Assembly (NCBI GenBank): GCA_964576925.1
Contig: CAZNWJ010000002.1
Coordinates: 1-64,000 of the forward strand
Direction: 5' to 3'
DNA from: JADJGC01 sp964576925
GTDB lineage: Bacteria; Zixibacteria; MSB-5A5; CAIYYT01
DNA: 64,000 nucleotides
Below the pieces are notes generated by a model. That model saw nothing but the letters and a program-made list of their open reading frames with translations, was not told the origin of the DNA and made no database searches. The translations under genes and the position numbers were made by a program. Positions 1 through 9,275 of this stretch are shown here, one piece after another; the stretch's first letter is position 1; the number at the start of each line of letters is the position of its first letter.

Positions 1-39
1 AAAGTGTTACCTATCCGCCCGGTCTAAAGTGTAACCTAT
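1..39. repeat. Pair of short direct repeats at window edge
   Basis: Two near-identical 14-base copies (aaagtgttacctat at 1-14, aaagtgtaacctat at 26-39) sit 25 bases apart at the left edge. Closely spaced copies of this kind can mark the terminal repeats of a transposon, but no transposase is inside the window, so this is only a suggestion. Confidence 0.3.
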
Positions 40-54
40 GCGACAGTCAGTACA

Positions 55-222
55 GAAGGTTCCTGGTGGGGCAGATATTCTTGTATGTAGGGTGTGAGAG
101 ACGTCAGACAGGAATGTCTGAGCTACCGGGGGCCGTTTGGCGTCAGGTCGCCCGATTTCGCGGCAAATCGGTGCAGCGGATCAGGGTGACGTTCGCGAAA
201 TCGGAAGACCTGACGCAACGGA
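55..222. repeat. 168-base dispersed repeat, copy A
   Basis: This segment recurs at 396-564 with scattered substitutions and one indel. Inside it, bases 140-162 and 194-216 form a 23-base inverted repeat with two mismatches (arms begin gcgtcaggtc and end gacctgacgc), giving a 77-base palindromic core. An open reading frame crosses both copies, but it resembles no family and is probably fortuitous. Confidence 0.8.
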
Positions 223-304
223 CAAGCCCACCGCAATCCCTCGTTCCTCGGGACGCCACGCAGGCGATGGGGCACCAGGGGGTGAACCCAGAGACAGACG
301 CTGG

Positions 305-400
305 GATTGCTTCGTCGCGGCTGAGTGCACAGCTTATTGATGGGGGTCGTTCGCTCCACCCTCACCCCCGACCCCTCTTCCAGAAGGAGAGGGGAGAAGG
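305..400. repeat. Dispersed cassette shared with the 20.1-20.4 kb repeats
   Basis: Bases 305-357 start gattgcttcgtcgcg and end gggggtcgttcgctcc. The same start and end occur at 20121-20172. They are followed by a pyrimidine-rich palindromic stretch (ccctcaccccc...aggggaga) that also follows the second copy at 20363-20400. The cassette is therefore a mosaic repeat present at both ends of the first 20 kb. Confidence 0.7.
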
Positions 401-564
401 TTCCTGGTGGGGCAGATATTCTTGTCTGTCGGGTGTGAGGGGCTGTCAGGCAGGAATGTCTGACCTACCGGGGGCCGTTTGGCGTCAGGTCGCCCGATTT
501 CGCGCCAATTCGGTTCAGTGGATCAGGGTGACGTTCGCGAAATCGGAAGACCTGACGCAACGGA
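396..564. repeat. 168-base dispersed repeat, copy B
   Basis: Second copy of the unit at 55-222. The palindromic core is preserved, with arms at 482-504 and 536-558 and again 77 bases overall. Arms are conserved between copies while the loop varies (for example gcggcaaatcggt versus gcgccaattcggt). That is the pattern expected of a structured repeat such as a MITE or REP-like element. Confidence 0.8.
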
Positions 565-1151
565 TGAGGTCCGCGTTCGGATCTCAGGGACCGTAACCTG
601 AAAAACCCAAACACCGATCATACAACCCACCGCAAGCGGTGGGGCACCAACAACTCCGTCGAAACGGGGCAGCACGGTGGGGCACCATTAAGTATGAATA
701 CAGGTCGAAAGTGATGAATCCATAAGAGTGCGCCCCGACTGTTACCAGTCGGGGCGGAACGTACGTTACCCAAGTTGTCGTGGTAGGTCGGTTACGACAT
801 TAGCCCGGCTTTGAATTTATCTTCGAGCCAGCGCGTCCGCAGAAGGTCGCTGGCAATGACATCGGTTCGGTTCATGCGAGCGGAAGCTGGATTCCGGCGT
901 TCGCCGGAATGACAGGTGTAGGTGGCGATTGAGCGATGCGGGTGTCCGACTGAAGTCGGAGCTACGCTCTTGACCGTGGACCAGATTGCGGGCAGATCCA
1001 TACACCGTCGCTTGCGGCCGTCAGAAAGGGATTCCCGACGGCGCCTTTGCGTCACGGCGCGTAGTTGCGCACGCATCAGCAGCGCCGAGCGGTGGCGTTC
1101 ACAGTGTGATTGTTCCGGTCGCATCGTACGTCTTCCCTGGTTCGCTCGGTG
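565..1151. other. Non-coding stretch downstream of ftsZ with small palindromes
   Basis: No credible gene is seen here. It holds three compact hairpins. The first is at 731-756, a 10-base stem cgccccgact/agtcggggcg. The second is at 891-910, attccggc/gccggaat, of the type common in dispersed REP elements. The third is at 948-963, tccgac/gtcgga. None is followed by a T-run in the ftsZ direction, so no intrinsic terminator for the dcw operon can be assigned. Confidence 0.6.
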
Positions 1152-2345
1152 TTACTTCACGCGATTGCGCAGGAAGGCCGGGATTTCGAGGTCTTCCTGA
1201 TCAATTTCATCGTTGGCCTTGGTCACGAAATCATCCGACTTGATGTCGCCATCGAGACCGACGATCATCGGGCGCGTGCTGCGTTCGACTGCCCGTTCGA
1301 ACAGGTCGACCGATTCGACGACGGTGGTTCCGACGGTGTGGCGTTCGAGTTTCTCGAGCCGCTCGAGCTTTTCCGCCAGTTCGCGCTTGGCGTTGCCGAA
1401 ACCGGTCGCGATCACGGTGACGCGGATTTCGTCATCGAGCGACGGATCGATCACCGCGCCGAAGATGATGTTGGCATCCGCGCCGGCGGCGTCGTAGATG
1501 ACCGTGGTGGCTTCGTTGACCTCATAGAGAGTCATATCGGGACCGCCAGTGACATTCATCAGCAGGCCCTTGGCGCCGGAAATATTGACATCCTCAAGCA
1601 GCGGCGAATTGATCGCCATGCGCGCGGCATTGGCGGCCTTGTTTTCGCCCCGTCCCCAGCCGGAACCCATCATGGCGTCGCCCATCTCCATCATGACGGT
1701 ACGGACATCGGCGAAGTCGCAGTTGATCAGACCCGGGATCGTGATCAGGTCGGAAATGCCGCGGGTGGCACGCAGGAGCACATCGTCGGCCATCAGGAAC
1801 GCTTCGGTGAGCCTGGTCGAAGGATCGACGACCTGCAGGAGGCGCTGATTCGGGATGACGATCAGTGTATCGACACGCGACTTGAGTTCGTCGATACCGG
1901 CGAGCGCGCGATTCATGCGTTTGCGGCCTTCGAATTCGAACGGCTTGGTGACGATCGCGACAGTGAGTGCGCCAAGTTCGCGGGCGATTTCCGCAACCGC
2001 AGGTGCTGCGCCGGTGCCGGTGCCGCCGCCCATTCCGGCGGTGACAAACACCAGGTCGGAACCTTCGAGCAGCTTCGAGACTTCGGCGCGATCTTCTTCA
2101 ATCGCCTGTTTTCCGATTTCGGGGCGCGCGCCGGCGCCAAGACCGCGGGTAAGCCCTTTACCGATCTGGAAGCGTTGCTCGGCGCGAGAGAATTCGAGCG
2201 CCTGCGAGTCGGTATTGATCGAGACGAATTCCACGCCGTTGAGTTTTTGATCGATCATGCGGTTGACGGCGTTGCCGCCCGCGCCCCCGATACCGACCAC
2301 CTTGATTTTCGCGCGGTCGGTGAAGTCAGCCAGATCAAACGTCAT
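1152..2345 (-). CDS. ftsZ: Cell division protein FtsZ
   Basis: Tubulin-like GTPase that polymerises into the Z-ring at mid-cell and recruits the divisome. The 397-residue protein starts its core with IKVVGIGGAGGNAVNRM near residue 14 and carries the tubulin signature GGGTGTGAAP at about 106-115. The synergy (T7) loop region follows in NCDFADV. The C-terminal tail IPAFLR, near the end, is the conserved peptide that binds FtsA and other partners. A TAGGAAAT ribosome site precedes the ATG. It is the last gene of the dcw cluster, 37 bases after ftsA. Length and motifs are all typical. Confidence 0.99.
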   Translation of the reverse strand: MTFDLADFTDRAKIKVVGIGGAGGNAVNRMIDQKLNGVEFVSINTDSQALEFSRAEQRFQIGKGLTRGLGAGARPEIGKQAIEEDRAEVSKLLEGSDLVFVTAGMGGGTGTGAAPAVAEIARELGALTVAIVTKPFEFEGRKRMNRALAGIDELKSRVDTLIVIPNQRLLQVVDPSTRLTEAFLMADDVLLRATRGISDLITIPGLINCDFADVRTVMMEMGDAMMGSGWGRGENKAANAARMAINSPLLEDVNISGAKGLLMNVTGGPDMTLYEVNEATTVIYDAAGADANIIFGAVIDPSLDDEIRVTVIATGFGNAKRELAEKLERLEKLERHTVGTTVVESVDLFERAVERSTRPMIVGLDGDIKSDDFVTKANDEIDQEDLEIPAFLRNRVK

Positions 2346-2382
2346 ATTTCCTACCTTATCCTTGGGTTGTTGTTTTCAGACC

Positions 2383-3612
2383 TTAAAAGTTGAACAACGA
2401 GTTGAAGACCTTTTCCAAACGGTTGAAGGCGCGGTTCCAGACGCCGGTTTCCTTGCTGCCCTTTTCCGGGTGGTCAAGGCCGTAGCGCACCAGGCCGAAT
2501 GCCGTCGAGTACATGGGATTGGTGACGATATGCGACATCCCGCCGAATCCGCGCGGCGTGCCGACGCGCACCGGCAGGTCGAAGATTTGTTCGGCCAGGA
2601 CATCGATGCCGCGCAGCATCGAGCCACCGCCGGTCAGGACGATTCCGCCCGCGACCGACTGGTAGAAGTTGGTGCGCTTGAGTTCCAAGAGGACCATCTT
2701 GAAGATTTCCTCGACGCGCGGCTGGATGATGCTGGCGACGACGCCAAGGGAGACGTCACGCGGTGGGCGTTCGCCTACGGACGGGATCGAGATGACTTCT
2801 TCGGCATTGACCAGGCTGGCCATAGCGGCGCCAAAGTCGAGCTTGATTTGTTCGGCGGTGTCGATCGGAGTGCGCAGGCCGATGGCCAGATCGTTGGTGA
2901 TGTTGCGGCCGCCGAGTCCGATAACGGCGGTATGGCGCACGGAAGAGTCGGTAAACAACGCAATATCGGTGGTGCCGCCGCCGAGGTCGATCAACACGGT
3001 GCCGAGGTCTTTTTCATCCTCGTGCAGCACGCACATGGCGGAGGCCAGCGGCTGGAGGACCAGATCGCGAACTTCGTAACCGGAGCGGCGAATCGACTTA
3101 TAGATGTTCTGCGCAGAGGTGGTCGCGCCGGTGACAATGTGGACTTCGGCTTCAAGGCGCACGCCGGACATACCGGTCGGATCTTTGATGCCGCCCTGGT
3201 CGTCGACGATGTATTCCTGCGGCAAGACGTGAATCACTTCGCGGTCGGCCGGAATCGCGAACGACTTGGCGGCCTCGATCACGCGATGAACATCGTATTC
3301 GGAAATCTCGTTATCGGAGCGGCTGACCGCAATCACGCCCTTGGAGTTGATGCTCTTGATGTGATCTCCGGCGATCCCGGCGTAGACCTGCTCGATATTG
3401 ATGCCGGCCATTTCCTCAGCGGAACTGACGGCGCGCTGGATCGAGCCGATGGTTTTCTCGAGATTGACGACAACGCCCTTCTTGAGTCCTTCCGACGGCG
3501 CGGTGCCGACGCCGATGATCTCATCATCTCCCTCCGCCACCGGACGGCAAATGAGAGCACAGATCTTGGTCGTGCCGATGTCGAGGCCACAAACCACTCT
3601 TTCAGATCCCAT
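2383..3612 (-). CDS. ftsA: Cell division protein FtsA
   Basis: Actin-like ATPase that tethers FtsZ filaments to the inner membrane. The 409 residues show the actin-fold phosphate loops (LDIGTTKICALI near residue 10 and LIDLGGGTTDIALF further in) and the adenosine motif IVLTGGGSML. The C-terminal stretch AFNRLEKVFNSLFNF can form the amphipathic membrane-targeting helix. GAGGTG precedes the ATG at 3612, and the gene overlaps the end of ftsQ by 11 bases. Its place directly before ftsZ is the usual one. Confidence 0.98.
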   Translation of the reverse strand: MGSERVVCGLDIGTTKICALICRPVAEGDDEIIGVGTAPSEGLKKGVVVNLEKTIGSIQRAVSSAEEMAGINIEQVYAGIAGDHIKSINSKGVIAVSRSDNEISEYDVHRVIEAAKSFAIPADREVIHVLPQEYIVDDQGGIKDPTGMSGVRLEAEVHIVTGATTSAQNIYKSIRRSGYEVRDLVLQPLASAMCVLHEDEKDLGTVLIDLGGGTTDIALFTDSSVRHTAVIGLGGRNITNDLAIGLRTPIDTAEQIKLDFGAAMASLVNAEEVISIPSVGERPPRDVSLGVVASIIQPRVEEIFKMVLLELKRTNFYQSVAGGIVLTGGGSMLRGIDVLAEQIFDLPVRVGTPRGFGGMSHIVTNPMYSTAFGLVRYGLDHPEKGSKETGVWNRAFNRLEKVFNSLFNF

Positions 3613-4324
3613 GTTTCACCTCTTCCTTATTAATCATCCTTGATTTCAACACAGCGATATCAGTGAGCCGGAGATCGATGTCGATCCCGGGGTTCTTGTT
3701 CGATTGGAGAATTTCTTCGAGCCGCTCCAGCTTGGTGTTGACCTGCCCCCACCCGCAGTTGACGACGATGGAGCCGGGTTCGAAGATCAGTTTAAGTTGG
3801 CCGTTTTCGACGACGACTTCCGAGAGCGCCGCGAAGAGGAGCGGCTTTTCCAGTTGCATCTGCTGGATTAGCGCCACGACTGCGCGCAGATCGGCGTCAT
3901 CGGCTGTCGAGAACGGATAGGGCCGCTCGAGCTTGATGCCGCGGACGATCGGCAGGTGGCGGCCGGAGTCGTTGAGATTGGACGGAATGAGTTCGCAGCG
4001 CTCAGTCAGGCCGTAGAGGTCATCGAGGTAGATGTAGCTCACCGGATATTTCTCGGTGACGGCTACAGTGACCTTGCCATAGTGGTCAGCTTTGACTTCG
4101 GCTCGCGCAACGTACTGGTGTCGTAGGGCTGCAGCCGCAATGGCCTTCATGTCGATGTTGACGAGGTTTGACCCGATGGCTACCGGCAGATCACCGGCGG
4201 TGAGTTTGTCGGTGCCGGTAACCTGGACGTAGCTCACGGTCAGGAGCGGGTAGGATTTCAAGGCGTAGCCTGCTCCCAACAACAACAGCGAGAGGAAGAA
4301 GAAGTAAGTAGCGAAGCGTCTCAT
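3602..4324 (-). CDS. ftsQ: Cell division protein FtsQ (DivIB-like)
   Basis: Bitopic divisome protein that links the cytoplasmic ring to FtsL, FtsB and FtsI/FtsW. The 240 residues begin with a short basic cytoplasmic end and one membrane helix (about 5-22, FATYFFFLSLLLLGAGYAL). A POTRA domain follows (VTGTDKLTAGDL...), then a C-terminal beta domain. Sequence is divergent, as usual for the family, so the call rests on topology, POTRA pattern and position between murC and ftsA. The ATG overlaps the murC stop by one base (TGATG). Confidence 0.9.
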   Translation of the reverse strand: MRRFATYFFFLSLLLLGAGYALKSYPLLTVSYVQVTGTDKLTAGDLPVAIGSNLVNIDMKAIAAAALRHQYVARAEVKADHYGKVTVAVTEKYPVSYIYLDDLYGLTERCELIPSNLNDSGRHLPIVRGIKLERPYPFSTADDADLRAVVALIQQMQLEKPLLFAALSEVVVENGQLKLIFEPGSIVVNCGWGQVNTKLERLEEILQSNKNPGIDIDLRLTDIAVLKSRMINKEEVKHGI

Positions 4325-5694
4325 CAGCCGATTGCCTCCAGAACCTTGGGCGCCGTCTTGTAGATATCGCCGGCGCCGATGGTAAAGACGACGTCGCCGT
4401 GCTGGGCGTATTTCGCGACGATTTCCGGGATGCGGGCGACCTCATCGACGTACTGCACGTTTTTGTGGCCGAAGTTGGCGGAGGCATCGCTGATCATCTT
4501 CGCAGTGACACCTTCGATCGGTTTTTCGCGCGCGGGATAGATCTTCGCCAGGATCAGCATGTCGCAGGTCAGCAGCGCTTTAGCGAATTCCTCGTAGAAA
4601 TCTTTCGTCCGGCTGAACAGGTGCGGCTGGAAAATGACGATGATGCGGTTCTTGAACGCGATGCGGGCGGCCTGCAACGTGACCTCGATTTCGGTCGGAT
4701 GATGCGCGTAGTCGTCGTAGACCTTGATCCCGTTCTTCTCGCCGATCAAGTCGAAACGGCGATTGACGCCCTTGAAGTTCTCGAGGGCTTTCTTGATAGT
4801 AGCGAACGGAATGTCGGTTTCGAGGGCGACGGAGGCGGCCGCGAGCGCGTTCTTGACGTTAAAGACGCCGGGACGCGGCAGCGCGATGTCGCCGAGGTGC
4901 TTGTTGTGATGATAGACGCTAAAGCGCGTGGTGGTGCCTTCCTGGTGCACATTGTCGGCGCGGAGATCCGCCTGCGATTTGAGGCCGAAGGTGCGGATCG
5001 GGCGAATCAGATTCGGGATCAGGCTGACGAGATTCGACTCATCGAGGTTCAGGTGAATCGTGCCGTAGAACGGCACTTTGTTGGCAAACTGTGTGAACGC
5101 GACCTTGATTTCGTCGAGGTCCTTGTAGTAATCAAGGTGATCGGCTTCCAGCGTCGTCAAGACAGCAACGGAAGGCGTCAACGACAAGAAGGAACGATCG
5201 TATTCGTCGGCTTCGGCGATCAGCAATTCCCCGTCGCCAAGCTTGACGGTGGTTTCGAAAGAGATAACGCGGCCGCCGACCATGACGGTCGGATCGAGGC
5301 CGGCTTCGACGAAGATGTGGCCGAGCATTGAGGTGGTCGTCGTTTTGCCGTGGGTACCGGCGACACCGATGCCGAATTTCAGGCGCATCAGCTCGCCGAG
5401 CATTTCGGCGCGGCGAATGACGGGGATCTTGCGACGGCGGGCTTCGATGATTTCCGGGTTGTCCTCGTGGACGGCAGAGGAAATCACGACGCAGTCGGCG
5501 CTGTTGATGTTCTCGGCTCGGTGTCCTTCGAAAACCTGAATGCCGAGACTCTGCAGGTGATCGGTAACTTCGGTCAACGACATGTCGCTGCCGGTAACTT
5601 TGTAGCCCTGATTATGCAGGACTTCGGCGATGCCGCACATACCGATGCCGCCAATTCCGACAAAATGCAGTTTCTTGATTTTCCCGAACTTCAT
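4324..5694 (-). CDS. murC: UDP-N-acetylmuramate--L-alanine ligase MurC
   Basis: Cytoplasmic ATP-dependent ligase that adds L-alanine to UDP-MurNAc, the first amino acid of the peptidoglycan stem. The N-terminal Rossmann segment HFVGIGGIGMCGIAEVL and the ATP loop GTHGKTTTTSMLGHI are clear, as is the YDDYAHHPTEI segment diagnostic of MurC. I chose the ATG at 5694 (456 residues) because it overlaps the murG stop as ATGA. An in-frame GTG at 5700 would add two residues. murB, often next to murC, is not here. Confidence 0.98.
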   Translation of the reverse strand: MKFGKIKKLHFVGIGGIGMCGIAEVLHNQGYKVTGSDMSLTEVTDHLQSLGIQVFEGHRAENINSADCVVISSAVHEDNPEIIEARRRKIPVIRRAEMLGELMRLKFGIGVAGTHGKTTTTSMLGHIFVEAGLDPTVMVGGRVISFETTVKLGDGELLIAEADEYDRSFLSLTPSVAVLTTLEADHLDYYKDLDEIKVAFTQFANKVPFYGTIHLNLDESNLVSLIPNLIRPIRTFGLKSQADLRADNVHQEGTTTRFSVYHHNKHLGDIALPRPGVFNVKNALAAASVALETDIPFATIKKALENFKGVNRRFDLIGEKNGIKVYDDYAHHPTEIEVTLQAARIAFKNRIIVIFQPHLFSRTKDFYEEFAKALLTCDMLILAKIYPAREKPIEGVTAKMISDASANFGHKNVQYVDEVARIPEIVAKYAQHGDVVFTIGAGDIYKTAPKVLEAIG

Positions 5695-6788
5695 CTCCAC
5701 CCCATGTATTCAAATATGCGCTGCACGATGGCCTGGGCCGCGCCTTTGCGACCGAGCGATCCGGCAGCGATGCTCATTGACATCAGTTTGGAATCGTCGT
5801 CGAGGAGTTGCTTCACGAGGCTGACCAGATTCAGGTCTTTCAGTTGGTCGTCCTTGATCAGCATGGCGCCGCCGGCCTCGACGAGCGTTTCGGCGTTCTT
5901 GGTTTGATGATCATCGGTGGCGTGCGGATACGGCACGACGATCGACGGCTTGGCAGCCGCAGTGACTTCCGCGAGAGTTAATGCGCCGGCGCGGCAGATG
6001 ATCAGATCGGCACAAGCGTAGGCGGTGGGCATGTCCTCGATGAAGGGGAGCGCTGCGCCGGGCATGCCGGATTCCGCGAAGGCCGAGATCATTTGCGGAT
6101 GATTGCCGCTTTGCCAGAGAAGTTGCAGGTTCTTCTGGCTTCTGAATTCCGGCAGGGAGGCTTTGATCTTCTCGTTGATCGAAGCTGCGCCTTGCGAGCC
6201 TCCAAGGATCAAGAGCGTCTTCTTTGACGGGTCGAGTCTGAAGCGCTCAATTGCAGTTGCGCGCTCGATTTCGCCGATCGCCGTATTGACTGGGTTGCCG
6301 GAGAGAATACACTTTTCGCGAAACGCCAGACGTTCGGCCGCCTGTTCGTAAGCCAGGAAGATGTGATCGGCAAAGCGTGAGAGCTGCCGCGTGGCGACAC
6401 CGGCAAAGGAGTTCTGCTCCTGAATGAAGGCGGGACGGCCGGTGAGCTTGGCGCCGAGTACGGCGGGAAACGACAGATAACCGCCGGTGCCGACGACGAG
6501 ATCGGGGTTGAAGGCAATGATCTTGACGAGGGCCTGAGCGATGCCGAGTGACAGGATCGGGAAGAACATCAGATTCCCGGCGAGCGAACCGCGCTTGAGG
6601 CCGCGGACGTTGATCTTCGTCATTTCAAAACCGCGCCCACCGATAAGTTTGCGTTCGAGGTCGCGACCGGTGATGAAGAAGCGGACGCGGCAATTGGCAC
6701 CGAGACGTCGCTGGAATTCCTCGGCGATCGCGAACGCGGGAAACAAGTGCCCGCCTGTACCTCCACCGGCAAACATGATGCGCCTCAC
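5691..6788 (-). CDS. murG: UDP-GlcNAc:lipid I GlcNAc transferase MurG
   Basis: Peripheral membrane glycosyltransferase (GT28) that converts lipid I to lipid II. It shows the N-terminal loop MFAGGGTGGHLFPAFAIAEE, a second glycine loop LGGSQGAASINE, and the donor-binding segment ICRAGALTLAEVTA. The frame stays open far into ftsW, but homology begins at the GTG at 6788. That GTG overlaps the ftsW stop as GTGA and gives 365 residues, the family length. An ATG four codons later (6776) is the alternative start. Confidence 0.97.
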   Translation of the reverse strand: MRRIMFAGGGTGGHLFPAFAIAEEFQRRLGANCRVRFFITGRDLERKLIGGRGFEMTKINVRGLKRGSLAGNLMFFPILSLGIAQALVKIIAFNPDLVVGTGGYLSFPAVLGAKLTGRPAFIQEQNSFAGVATRQLSRFADHIFLAYEQAAERLAFREKCILSGNPVNTAIGEIERATAIERFRLDPSKKTLLILGGSQGAASINEKIKASLPEFRSQKNLQLLWQSGNHPQMISAFAESGMPGAALPFIEDMPTAYACADLIICRAGALTLAEVTAAAKPSIVVPYPHATDDHQTKNAETLVEAGGAMLIKDDQLKDLNLVSLVKQLLDDDSKLMSMSIAAGSLGRKGAAQAIVQRIFEYMGWR

Positions 6789-7903
6789 GCCGCCCTCGAC
6801 TTGAAGAGCTGTGGAGTGGCGACGGCATAGCGGCTGACATTGAGCAAGATGCCGACGGCGATGCAGGTGAAGAGCATCGAGGAGCCGCCGTAGCTGAGGA
6901 ACGGCAGCGGCAGACCGGTAGCCGGAATCATGGCGGTGGCCACGAGCAGATTTGTCGCCGCCTGACAGAAGATCACCAGCGTTATGCCGAGGGCGAGATA
7001 GAAACCGGTCAGATCGGCGGAGTGGATCGCGATGCGGATGCCCCGCCAAACGAGAATGCCGAAAAGCAGCAGCACGAGAGTGGCGACGATGAAGCCACCT
7101 TCCTCGGCGAGAGTCGAGAAAATGAAATCGGTGTGTGGCGCGGGCAGATAGAAGAGCTTGGCGCTTCCGCGGCCGAGGCCTTTGCCGAACAGGCTTCCGG
7201 AGCCGATGGCGAGGATCGACTGCTTCACCTGATAACTGGCGAGCAGCGGATCGGAGATCGATTCGAGATAGGTATCGACGCGGGCACGCTTATAACCGAT
7301 GATATAGACCATGAAAAACGAGGCGCCGCCGATTCCACCGAGGAACAAGGCGAGAAGCCTCTGGCTAATACCGGCGACGAAAAGCAGGATGAAGGTGACC
7401 GCAGCAAGAACGAGTACGGTGCCAAGATTCGGCTGGAGCAGGATCAACCCGAAGCCGAGAGCGAGGATCGGGAAGAGCGGGAAGAGCACCGAACTGAACT
7501 GGCGGATTTTGTCTTTCTTGACGGTCAGCAAGGCGGCCATGAAGATGATCAAGACATATTTGAAGACTTCAGAGGGCTGGAATTTGAAGAAGCCGAGGTC
7601 GATCCAGCGCTTGGCGCCGTTGATTTCGCGGGTGAAGAGCACGACGACGAGAAAGACGAGCGAGATAGTCAAGAGCGGCCACGCGAGATTGCACAGCGCG
7701 CGATAATTCAAGCGCGCGGCCACGAACATCGCGACGACGGAAATGCCGAGCCAGATCAACTGGCGCTGGAAAAAGAAGGTGTCGCTGCCAAAGCGCGAGC
7801 CGGCGAACATGGCCGAAGCAGAATAGACCGTGACGGTGCCGATTAACAGCAGCAGGCCGACGACGCCGATGAGAATCTTGTCGTAGTCACGCGGCTGAGT
7901 CAT
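6785..7903 (-). CDS. ftsW: SEDS peptidoglycan glycosyltransferase FtsW
   Basis: Polytopic inner-membrane SEDS protein that polymerises lipid II at the septum together with its class B PBP partner (here the ftsI product). The 372 residues contain about ten hydrophobic segments and the family signature PATGLPLPFLSYGGSSML close to the C terminus. The position between murD and murG in a division cluster favours FtsW over RodA. The start overlaps the murD stop as ATGA. Confidence 0.96.
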   Translation of the reverse strand: MTQPRDYDKILIGVVGLLLLIGTVTVYSASAMFAGSRFGSDTFFFQRQLIWLGISVVAMFVAARLNYRALCNLAWPLLTISLVFLVVVLFTREINGAKRWIDLGFFKFQPSEVFKYVLIIFMAALLTVKKDKIRQFSSVLFPLFPILALGFGLILLQPNLGTVLVLAAVTFILLFVAGISQRLLALFLGGIGGASFFMVYIIGYKRARVDTYLESISDPLLASYQVKQSILAIGSGSLFGKGLGRGSAKLFYLPAPHTDFIFSTLAEEGGFIVATLVLLLFGILVWRGIRIAIHSADLTGFYLALGITLVIFCQAATNLLVATAMIPATGLPLPFLSYGGSSMLFTCIAVGILLNVSRYAVATPQLFKSRAA

Positions 7904-9273
7904 GAAGACCTCCGGGCGGCCAGGTCGTGGACAGCCTGTTTGAACTTGTCGCCGCGATCTTCGAAGTCGCGGAACTGGTCAAAGGAAGCACAACCGGGCG
8001 AGAGCAAGACGACATCGCCGGGCTCCGCAAGACCGTGTGCAAGATCAAGCGCGGAGTAAATGTCGACGGCGCGCCGAAGCGGCACCATGCCCTGCAACTG
8101 CTTCTCGATGATCGGCGTAGCTTCGCCGATGAGGAGCACTTCTTTGACGCGGCCGCGCATCAGCGGCACGAGCGCCGCGAAATCGCCCGCTTTGTCGCGT
8201 CCGCCCATGATCACAAAGAGCGGGCGCGTGAACGACTGCAGAGCTACGGCGACCGAGTCGACGTTGGTGGCCTTGGAATCGTTGATGTAGCGCACGCCGT
8301 TGATTTCGGCGACAAACTCGATGCGGTGGGGTATGCCCTTGAAGCTGCGCAGTCCGCGGGCGATCTCCTCCGGAGCCAACCCGAGTGCGAGCATCATCGT
8401 AGCAGCCGCGGCGCTGTTGGCGACATTGTGCGGACCGGGAATGCCAATATCCCGGGTGAGGCAGATCGTCCCTGACCTGCCTCCCAACGAGAACACCAAC
8501 TCGTCATCCTTGACGAAGACACCATCCGAGAGTGTTTGCTTGATCGAGAAATGCTGGATTGTCGGACGTCCCCAGAGCTTGGCGCCGCGCAGGATTTCAT
8601 CGTCGGCATTAAGCACGAGAACGTCTTCCGGCTGCATGGCATCGGCGAGGCGGCATTTGGCTTCGATGTAGGCTTGCATCTCCCTGTAGCGATCGAGATG
8701 ATCGGGCGTGATGTTGAGCAAGGTCGCAACGCGGGGCCGGAAAGTTTCGATGCGTTCAAGCTGGAAGCTGGAGACTTCGACAACGGCGAAGTCGTCGGCA
8801 GTCAGGCCAAGGACATCCTGCGAGAACGGCGAGCCGATGTTGCCGGTGGCGACAGCTTTTTTCCCTGCCGTCGTGAGTAAGTGGGCAGTCAGGGCGGTTG
8901 TGGTGGACTTGCCGTTGGTACCGCTGATAGCGACGATTTGCGCCGCACAGAGCCAGGAAGCGATTTCGATTTCGGAAAAGACCGGCAGGTGACGGCGTTC
9001 GATCTCCCGCAGGATGGGCGCCGAAGGCGGAATGCCGGGAGAAAGCACGATGAAGTCGATATTGTCGAGCGCCTGTTCGGTGTGGCCGCCGGTTTCATAG
9101 TTGATGCCAAGTTCGTCGAGGCGACGGAGGTGCTGGGCGACCTGCTCGCGCGGTTTCATCTCCGAGACAAAGGGCGTACCGCCGTAATGCTTGATCAGAC
9201 CGGCGGCGGCCGTTCCGGAGCGCGCCATACCGAGAATTGCCACACGTTTACCCTGCACCAAATCGATCCTCAT
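7900..9273 (-). CDS. murD: UDP-N-acetylmuramoyl-L-alanine--D-glutamate ligase MurD
   Basis: Adds D-glutamate to UDP-MurNAc-L-Ala in the cytoplasm. The 457 residues carry an N-terminal UDP-binding Rossmann fold (VAILGMARSGTAAAGLI), the ATP loop SGTNGKSTTTALTAHLL, and the C-terminal segment LLSPGCASFDQFRDFEDRG, which is highly specific for MurD. It lies two bases after mraY and overlaps ftsW by four bases, so translation is probably coupled. Confidence 0.98.
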   Translation of the reverse strand: MRIDLVQGKRVAILGMARSGTAAAGLIKHYGGTPFVSEMKPREQVAQHLRRLDELGINYETGGHTEQALDNIDFIVLSPGIPPSAPILREIERRHLPVFSEIEIASWLCAAQIVAISGTNGKSTTTALTAHLLTTAGKKAVATGNIGSPFSQDVLGLTADDFAVVEVSSFQLERIETFRPRVATLLNITPDHLDRYREMQAYIEAKCRLADAMQPEDVLVLNADDEILRGAKLWGRPTIQHFSIKQTLSDGVFVKDDELVFSLGGRSGTICLTRDIGIPGPHNVANSAAAATMMLALGLAPEEIARGLRSFKGIPHRIEFVAEINGVRYINDSKATNVDSVAVALQSFTRPLFVIMGGRDKAGDFAALVPLMRGRVKEVLLIGEATPIIEKQLQGMVPLRRAVDIYSALDLAHGLAEPGDVVLLSPGCASFDQFRDFEDRGDKFKQAVHDLAARRSS

Positions 9274-9275
9274 CG

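Noticed and set aside
66..596. 176-codon open frame across the left-edge repeats
   Set aside because: It runs through two copies of a palindromic repeat, has no family resemblance and no ribosome site. It is best explained as an open frame in GC-rich repeat DNA.
1110..2393. Long plus-strand open frame opposite ftsZ, and similar long frames opposite ftsA, murC and murE
   Set aside because: Each is the antisense shadow of a well-supported gene. The translations show no recognisable domain, and GC-rich codon use keeps the opposite strand open.
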